Assembly: GCA_026394195.1 (NCBI GenBank)
Contig: JAPKYS010000023.1
Coordinates: forward strand, 62,001 to 126,000
Direction: 5' to 3'
Length of the DNA stretch: 64,000 nucleotides
DNA from: a bacterium
Lineage (GTDB): Bacteria; Electryoneota; B3-LCP
The notes beneath the pieces are model-generated. The model was not told where the DNA came from and made no database searches. It was given only the letters and a program-made list of their open reading frames with translations. The translations under genes and the position numbers were made by a program. Positions 1 to 6,900 of this stretch are shown piece by piece (position 1 is the stretch's first letter; every line of letters starts with the position of its first letter).

Positions 1-516
1 GCCTTCGGCGGATCATGCCTGCCCAAAGACGTGCGCGCCCTGACCTATTACGCTCGCAGTGTTGATCAGGACGTTCCAGTCTTGAATTCGGTCATGTCCA
101 GTAACATGGCGCATCTGGATTCCGCCTTGAAGATGATCACCCGCGGCGGCAGGCGTAACATCGGCGTGATCGGTCTGGCATTTAAAGCAGGCACCGATGA
201 CCTGCGCGAAAGCCCTATGGTGCTCCTGGTTGAATACCTGATCGGACGCGGCTTCCCGGTGAAGATTTTCGATGCGAACGTGCGCCTTTCCTCCATCTTC
301 GGAGCCAACCGTCAGTATATCGAAAAAGAGATCCCGCATATCGACAAGCTGTTGACAGATAATCTCGACGACCTGGTAGATTTCGCGGAGATTTTGGTTA
401 TTGGGCAGTCCGGCGTCGATCTGGCGGGCTATCAGCTGAAAGACAAAGAGATCATCGAGTTGGAAAAGCAGAAAATCCCCGTACCGGATTCCGACCGGCA
501 GGGAATCGCCTGGTAA
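1..516 (+). CDS. algD: GDP-mannose 6-dehydrogenase, C-terminal part (AlgD type)
   Basis: This is the C-terminal 171 residues of a nucleotide-sugar dehydrogenase that enters the window already open at base 1. The first residues carry the family's catalytic cysteine motif GGSCLPKD, with the nucleophile Cys at local residue 6. The C-terminal UDP/GDP-binding domain follows (GLAFKAGTDDLRESP, residues about 53-67), and the protein ends in QGIAW. From memory, Pseudomonas AlgD shares the same blocks, including GLSFKAGTDDLRESP, the HGAN.EYIE block and the EGICW end, so AlgD is a closer fit than UDP-glucose dehydrogenase. Family role: two-step NAD-dependent oxidation of GDP-mannose to GDP-mannuronate in the cytoplasm, the precursor of alginate-like polymers. 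The N-terminal Rossmann domain and promoter lie outside the window. Secreted beta-helix genes follow on the same strand after about 75 bases. Confidence 0.88.
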   Translation, partial: AFGGSCLPKDVRALTYYARSVDQDVPVLNSVMSSNMAHLDSALKMITRGGRRNIGVIGLAFKAGTDDLRESPMVLLVEYLIGRGFPVKIFDANVRLSSIFGANRQYIEKEIPHIDKLLTDNLDDLVDFAEILVIGQSGVDLAGYQLKDKEIIELEKQKIPVPDSDRQGIAW

Positions 517-591
517 TTCTCAGATAAATGGAATGAATCACACTCTAAAACGAATTCCGATCAAAGCCAATTGATTGACGTCGAGAACAAG

Positions 592-2031
592 GTGAAAGCA
601 CTAACAGCCACCGCATTAATAGTCGTGTCGTTTCTGACGATCTGCGCAGAAGCCCGTGTATTCTACGTCGCTACGAATGGCCGTAATACCAATTCCGGTA
701 CAATCAACTCGCCATGGAAAACGATCAGCTATGCTGTGGGATCATCTTCCGGTATCAATCCTGGAGATACCATCAAAGTCCGTAGCGGGAATTACTCACA
801 ACCAAACGGCATCTACCCTCTGGTTTCCGGCACACCAAATGCGATGATCGTGCTGATGAATTACGATAACGAGACTGTAACCATCAATCCCGGCTACATA
901 CGCTTCAACAGCGGCAAGAATTACTGGAAGCTCCAGGGCTTGGCTTTCATGCATTCCGGTGATAACGGAATTCACTTTACCGGAACACATGCAGTCGGCA
1001 GTCTGGTAGTGAGTTATTGTACTTTCTCTTATCACCAGGAAAACGGCATCATACTGGTCGGTCCTGACTTCGGCGGTGTTACCATCAACGATTGCACCAT
1101 TGAATGGAACGGCGAAATCGACGGAGTGCCGACCGGATCGGAAGGATCGGGGATTGTTATGTACGGTTCTGCTGGGAAAATCTGGGCGCGCCGCAACTTG
1201 ATCGCACATAATTGGGCCAAGGGCATTTCGCATGGAACCGCCTCGGATTGGCAGGCTGACAGCTCCATCATCGATTCGAATCTGGTTATTGATAACTTTG
1301 AATCCGGTATGGACTGGTGGGGTGACAACAGTTACATCCGCTATAATTATTTCTCTTTGAACGGAACGCGGGATACGGAAAGCGAAGAGTGGGGGGATAA
1401 AGGTTTGGCGATTGCCAATAACGCATCCGGCAATCTGATTGCCTTCAACGTCATCAAATCGTCCGGTCGCTGGGAACTGGACCCACGCGGCTCGAATAAC
1501 TACTTCCTGCATAATACGCTAATCAAGGATCATTATTACACTGCGGTGCCGGGTTCACCTTACGCCGCTACAATCATCTTCTGGGCGGCGAATGGAGCGG
1601 GAAATTACTTTAAGAACAACATCATCATCAATCTCTGTTCGCAGCGTCTGCATCACTACGCCATTATTGCTGAAACCTATCAGAGGTATACTGATCAGAT
1701 CTGGGATAACAATCTTTACTGGTGCCCCAACCCCACGTCGCCTTCACCCGAGAATAAACCATTTAAGCTGTATAATGCGCCGGGATCGATCTATAAGACT
1801 CTGGCGGAAATCAAAGCGCAGTTTCCACCCGAAGAAGCACATAGCCTCTACGCCAATCCAGAATTCTGGGCTTATCCGGATTCTTTATGGTTGCGGGAGA
1901 GCAGTCCGGCCGTCAATGCCGGAGCCATCTTGCAGACGCCTTTCAATTTCCCATACATCGGCTCCGCTCCCGACATAGGGCGTTTTGAATACACAGGCAC
2001 GGATTCACCACCTTGGCTGAATTCGCCCTGA
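592..2031 (+). CDS. secreted right-handed beta-helix protein
   Basis: The product is about 479 residues from a GTG start at 592. An in-frame TTG at 571 adds seven residues. Neither start has a clear ribosome binding site; GTG is chosen because it puts Lys right before the hydrophobic signal segment (ALIVVSFLTICAEA). After cleavage comes a DUF1565-like opening block (FYVATNGRNTNSG, SPWKTISYAV, PGDTIKVRSG) and then PbH1-type strands rich in N, G, I and V (for example NLIAHNWAKG and NYIRYNYFSLNG), typical of pectate-lyase-like solenoids. It is a diverged relative of the next two genes and ends in SPPWLNSP, the same kind of stub that opens the Ig-like repeats in the 3911-9640 gene. It probably acts on or binds an extracellular polysaccharide; neighbouring algD suggests a mannuronate polymer, but no catalytic residues could be assigned. 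Confidence 0.8.
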   Translation: MKALTATALIVVSFLTICAEARVFYVATNGRNTNSGTINSPWKTISYAVGSSSGINPGDTIKVRSGNYSQPNGIYPLVSGTPNAMIVLMNYDNETVTINPGYIRFNSGKNYWKLQGLAFMHSGDNGIHFTGTHAVGSLVVSYCTFSYHQENGIILVGPDFGGVTINDCTIEWNGEIDGVPTGSEGSGIVMYGSAGKIWARRNLIAHNWAKGISHGTASDWQADSSIIDSNLVIDNFESGMDWWGDNSYIRYNYFSLNGTRDTESEEWGDKGLAIANNASGNLIAFNVIKSSGRWELDPRGSNNYFLHNTLIKDHYYTAVPGSPYAATIIFWAANGAGNYFKNNIIINLCSQRLHHYAIIAETYQRYTDQIWDNNLYWCPNPTSPSPENKPFKLYNAPGSIYKTLAEIKAQFPPEEAHSLYANPEFWAYPDSLWLRESSPAVNAGAILQTPFNFPYIGSAPDIGRFEYTGTDSPPWLNSP

Positions 2032-2203
2032 ACTTAGTGATCTCCGTTTCAAACAGAGCACGGTTCGTAAGGGATACTTGTCGGAAATTCTGATCCAGCA
2101 GGAACGATCATCAATCTCCATTACGCAGGCAGGTTTCAGACAAAAAACAACAGAAACGGTAAAACGCTCTGAAGTTAATCCAAAATCGAGGAGAGAGGAA
2201 ATA

Positions 2204-3751
2204 ATGAAAATAATAAAAACTTTGGTCGTCATAATAGCGCTCTGGGCAATCACTGCGCAATCCAGCCTGGCTGCCAACTGGTACGTAAGCTGGAATACGG
2301 GTAATGACAATAACAACGGATCGATCAACACCCCTTGGAAAACCCTTAATCACGCGCTTAGACTGGGGAATCTGATCAGACCCGGGGACACCATCTGGAT
2401 GCGAGCGGGCACGTACACCGAGAATATTACCCTGGAATCAGGTACGGTTGCCAACGGCAGACCGGATAGCTTGATTACTGTCCGTGCTTATGAAGTTGGT
2501 TCGACCATCGAATCCGTAATCCTGCAGGGTAAACTGCGCGTCTATGCCAACTCCAGCGGCAGCGATTATGGCATCAACCACCGTTACATGAACTTCCGCA
2601 TCACCGGCAGCAACGGCGACGGCTACCGCTTTTCCGGCGACAAATCCACTGCGGTGACGGAGTTCATCAACATGGAGATTGACCACCACCGCTGCAGCGG
2701 TCTCTACTTTGGGTACGGCGCCCAATCCTTCGGCACGATCAGGATTATCAATACGAAAATCCACGATAATCCACCGGGTCACATCAACGGCAGTTCCGAA
2801 GGCAATTCAGGGATTATCCTCTCCAGTCGCGGTCGCTTCGAAATTGAAGATTGCCAGATCTACGAGAACGGCGACCGCACCTTCTCGAGCTTCGAAAATA
2901 AGGGGATCAATGTTCAAAACCAGCCGGGTTACACGGGTCACGTCAAACGCACCACCATCTATAACAATGTCGAAACCGGCATGGACTGCCCGTTGGTTAA
3001 CGGGTTGATCGAGGATTGCATCTTCTACGATAATGGCATGATGGACACGGTGGAAGTCGGGCCCGGTGAGGAGAATGGCGACTCTAACCTCTCTCTACAG
3101 AGCAGCGGTGGAGGGAACATCATCCGAGGCTGCCTGTTCTACAATTCGGGCCGGTACAGTCTGAACATCATGAATGACAACAACGTCGTCTACAACTGCA
3201 CCATCGTCGACACGCTACCCTACGAAAAACAATCCATTCAGGAAGACAGGGCACCACTCTACCTCGATCCCAATGCGGACGGCAACGTCGTTAGAAATTG
3301 CATCATCGCCAACTATGTTCCCTATGTGCCCGGTTCAGATCCTGACCTTTATCTGGCGGTGCTTACCGGGATAACTCTCACCAGCAATGGTTACCTGGAT
3401 AACTCACTTGACTATAATGAGTATCACGCGCCGCATCATCCGAACGGCAAGATTTTCAAGGTTGCCGGAATGTCTTCCTACAATTTGTCGGAATTACGAG
3501 CCGCGTTCCCCAACAGTGGGAGCGACGTTCATTCCATTTCCAACAACCCCCTGTTCGTCAACGCCAACAGCTATGATTACAGGTTGTTGACCGGATCCCC
3601 ATGTATCAACACCGGCACAACCCAGATTACCGGCAGCATAACCATCCCGTCAAACCAATACATCGGTTCAGCGCCGGATCGGGGATATTGGGAATACGGC
3701 ACTCCCATAACCAGTCCCCCGCCGTGGCTTGAACCGCCGGGACCCCCCTAA
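2204..3751 (+). CDS. secreted right-handed beta-helix protein
   Basis: The start at ATG 2204 (515 residues) is supported by GAGGAGAGAGGAA just upstream and by an immediate signal peptide (MKIIKTLVVIIALW, cleavage near SSLAA). The open frame extends 42 codons further upstream, but that stretch is not signal-like. The mature protein opens with NWYVSWNTGNDNNNG and PGDTIWMRAGTY (DUF1565-like), followed by a long beta-helix. Bases 2561-3270 are nearly identical to 4262-4971 and 6599-7308 inside the next gene, so this is a recent paralogue of that gene's modules. It ends in PPPWLEPPGPP, exactly where the larger relative begins its first Ig-like repeat, so it looks like a single-module or truncated version. 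Likely role: extracellular carbohydrate binding, epimerisation or cleavage. No enzyme class could be proven. Confidence 0.82.
   Translation: MKIIKTLVVIIALWAITAQSSLAANWYVSWNTGNDNNNGSINTPWKTLNHALRLGNLIRPGDTIWMRAGTYTENITLESGTVANGRPDSLITVRAYEVGSTIESVILQGKLRVYANSSGSDYGINHRYMNFRITGSNGDGYRFSGDKSTAVTEFINMEIDHHRCSGLYFGYGAQSFGTIRIINTKIHDNPPGHINGSSEGNSGIILSSRGRFEIEDCQIYENGDRTFSSFENKGINVQNQPGYTGHVKRTTIYNNVETGMDCPLVNGLIEDCIFYDNGMMDTVEVGPGEENGDSNLSLQSSGGGNIIRGCLFYNSGRYSLNIMNDNNVVYNCTIVDTLPYEKQSIQEDRAPLYLDPNADGNVVRNCIIANYVPYVPGSDPDLYLAVLTGITLTSNGYLDNSLDYNEYHAPHHPNGKIFKVAGMSSYNLSELRAAFPNSGSDVHSISNNPLFVNANSYDYRLLTGSPCINTGTTQITGSITIPSNQYIGSAPDRGYWEYGTPITSPPPWLEPPGPP
2561..3270 (+). repeat. beta-helix core repeat, copy 1
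   Basis: This 710-base segment encodes the core of the beta-helix. It aligns without gaps to copies at 4262-4971 (offset 1701) and 6599-7308 (offset 4038), with long stretches of perfect identity and scattered mostly silent differences. It is closest to copy 2 in its central part (2883-2998 matches 4584-4699 base for base as read) and closer to copy 3 in its 5' part. Confidence 0.9.
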
Positions 3752-3910
3752 ACCAAGAAAGTCGATGACATACAAGAAAACATGATACCTTGAAACCGAT
3801 TTCCCACGTCAGGATGAATTGTGTTAAGACAGTGATGCTATTGTACGTGTGAAAGATGGTACTGAAGCAGACGTCTGGATGCAGGTGAAAACGAGAGGGG
3901 AGAGGAAGTC

Positions 3911-6900
3911 ATGAAGAGGCTGATCGGAATCATCACGCTGCTTATCGCAGCTATGGTGCAGACAGGTCTTGCTGCGGACTGGTACGTCAGTTGGACAGGC
4001 GGAAACGACAACAATTCCGGGTCGTTCAGCAGCCCCTGGCGCACTATAAACTATGCTCTGCAGCAAGGAAGCAGAATCCGGCCGGGCGATACCATTTGGC
4101 TGCGCGCTGGAACCTACGTCGAGACTATTGTTCTGGATAATGGAACTGTTGCCAATGGCACCCCCGACAGTCTGATTACCATCCGCGCTTACGAAAACGC
4201 TGGAAACGTGGAGACTGTTATTTTGCAAGGTTCGTTGCGCGTTTACGCCAATACCGGCGGCAGCGATTATGGCATCAACCACCGTTACATGAACTTCCGC
4301 ATCACCGGCAGCAACACCGACGGTTACCGCTTTTCCGGCGATAAAGCCACTGCTGTGACGGAGTTCATCAACATGGAGATTGATCACCACCGCTGCAGCG
4401 GTCTCTACTTTGGGTACGGCACTCAATCCTTCGGCACGATCAGGATTATCAATACCAAAATCCACGATAATCCACCCGGTCACATCAACGGCAGTGCGGA
4501 AGGCAATTCGGGGATTATCCTCTCCAGTCGCGGTCGCTTCGAAATTGAAGATTGCCAGATCTACGAGAACGGTGACCGCACCTTCTCGAGCTTCGAAAAT
4601 AAGGGGATCAATGTTCAAAACCAGCCGGGTTACACGGGTCACGTCAAACGCACCACCATCTATAACAATGTCGAAACCGGCATGGACTGCCCGTTGGTCA
4701 ACGGGTTGATTGAGGACTGCATATTCTACTACAACGGCATGATGGACACGGTGGAAGTCGGACCCGGCGACGAGAACGGCGACTCCAACCTGTCCATGCA
4801 GAGCAGCGGTGGAGGCAATATCATCCGAGGCTGCCTGTTTTACAATTCGGGCCGGTACAGTCTGAACATCATGAACGACAACAATGTCGTCTACAACTGC
4901 ACTCTGGTCGATACTCTGCCCTACGAAAAACAATCCATTCAGGAAGACAGGGCTCCGCTCTATCTCGACCCGAACTCCAGCGGCAACATCATCAAAAACT
5001 GCGTAATTGCCAACTACGTGCCCTATGTTCCCGGTTCAGATCCGGATCTATACCTGGCGGTTCTGGGGGGCTTGGGATCAGGGAACAGTTACCTCGAAAA
5101 CCATTTGGACAACAACGAGTATTACGCACCCCACCATCCCACCGGCAAATTTATCAAGATTGCCGGAATGTCATCCTACAATTTGCCGGAATTGCGAGCC
5201 GCGTTCCCCAACAGCGGGAGCGACGTTCATTCCATCTCCAACAATCCGCTGTTTGTCAACCAAAACGTCTATAACTACCAGATCACTAATGGATCTCCCT
5301 GCGTCAATGCCGGGACGACTCAAATCAGCGGCAACATCACCATACCCGCACCGGAATATAACGGCAATGCACCGGATATAGGCTACTGGGAAACCGGCAC
5401 ACCTGTCGTGAATACGCCGCCCTGGATCAATCCGACCGTGCCGAATTTCATGACTCAGCAGAATGCGGCAATCACCTTCGATCTCACGGCTTATAAACAC
5501 GATTTTGAGCAATCCGGAAATGAGTTGGTCTGGTCGGCGTCAGGTTTGAATCCATCGTTGGCTTCAGCCTCAATCTTTCCCAGCACTGACGTCCTCACGA
5601 TCACACCGGTGAACAACGCCACCGGATCGGACGTCTTCACGCTGATTCTATCGGATGGGCAAGGCGGATTGGACAGTCAATCGGTGACATTGACCGTGAC
5701 TCCACCTAATGATCCGCCCTGGATCGATCCGGTCATCCCCAATTTCGTCACTCATGAAGATTCCACCATCACCTTCTCGTTGACGGCCTACGAACACGAT
5801 TCGCAGCAGACACCCGCGCAATTGACCTGGTCAGTCTCCGGCCTCAATGCCACGCTGGCAACTGCAAGTGTCAATAATGCTACAGATTTGCTGACCCTCA
5901 CTCCTGCGGCTAATCAGAATGGTTCAGACGTTTTTACACTAATTCTGTCCGATGGGCTCGGCGGTTTGGACAGTCAATCGGTGACTCTGACGGTCACACC
6001 GGTCAACGATCCTCCCTGGATCGATCCGGTCATTCCCAATCTTTCAACTGACGTCAATTTGACTCTTTCAGCTTCGCTTACCCAATATGAACACGACCTC
6101 GAACAGACTCAGGTGCAGTTGATCTGGTCCACCAGTGGTCTGAATCCAGCTCTGGCATCCGCCAGTATCAACCAGACTACCGATCTGCTCACCATCGTGC
6201 CGGTTCCAGACCAGATCGGTTCGGACGTCTTCACACTGGTGCTGTCTGATGGCCAAGGTGGATTGGATAGTCAGTCGGTCACGCTCAATGTGACGGCAAT
6301 CAGTCCCGCCACCAACTGGTATGTGAGCTGGACGGGCGGCAACGATAACAACAGCGGTACCTTCAGCAGCCCCTGGAAAACCCTGACTCATGCCCTGCAG
6401 CAGGGCAACCGCGTGATGCCCGGCGACACCATTTGGATGCGAGCTGGGACCTACGTCGAAAACGTGATTCTGGATTACGGTACAGTCGCTAACGGCACAC
6501 CGGATCATCTCATCACCATTCGCGCTTATCAAAGCGGAAACACTATCGAAACCGTCGTGTTGCAGGGAAGCATCCGCGTCTACGCCAATAACGGCGGCAG
6601 CGATTATGGCATCAACCACCGTTACATGAACTTCCGCATCACCGGCGGCAACGGCGATGGCTACCGCTTTTCCGGCGACAAATCCACTGCGGTGACGGAG
6701 TTCATCAACATGGAGATTGACCACCACCGCAGCAGTGGTCTCTACTTTGGGTACGGCGCCCAATCCTTCGGCACTATCAGGATTATCAATACGAAAATCC
6801 ACGACAATCCGCCGGGTCACATCAACGGCAGTTCCGAAGGTAATTCAGGAATTATCCTCTCCAGCCGCGGTCATTTCGAAATCGAAGATTGCCAGATCTA

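Noticed and set aside
796..1512. 238-codon minus-strand open frame
   Set aside because: Antisense shadow of the first beta-helix gene; no signal peptide or recognised domain.
2078..2203. 42-codon N-terminal extension of the second beta-helix gene
   Set aside because: The clear ribosome site and signal peptide belong to ATG 2204.
3824..4933. 369-codon open frame on the minus strand
   Set aside because: It lies fully antisense to the giant beta-helix gene, repeats the composition expected from reading that strand backwards (parallel frames appear opposite the other copies at 2438-2782 and 6845-7270), and has no ribosome site.
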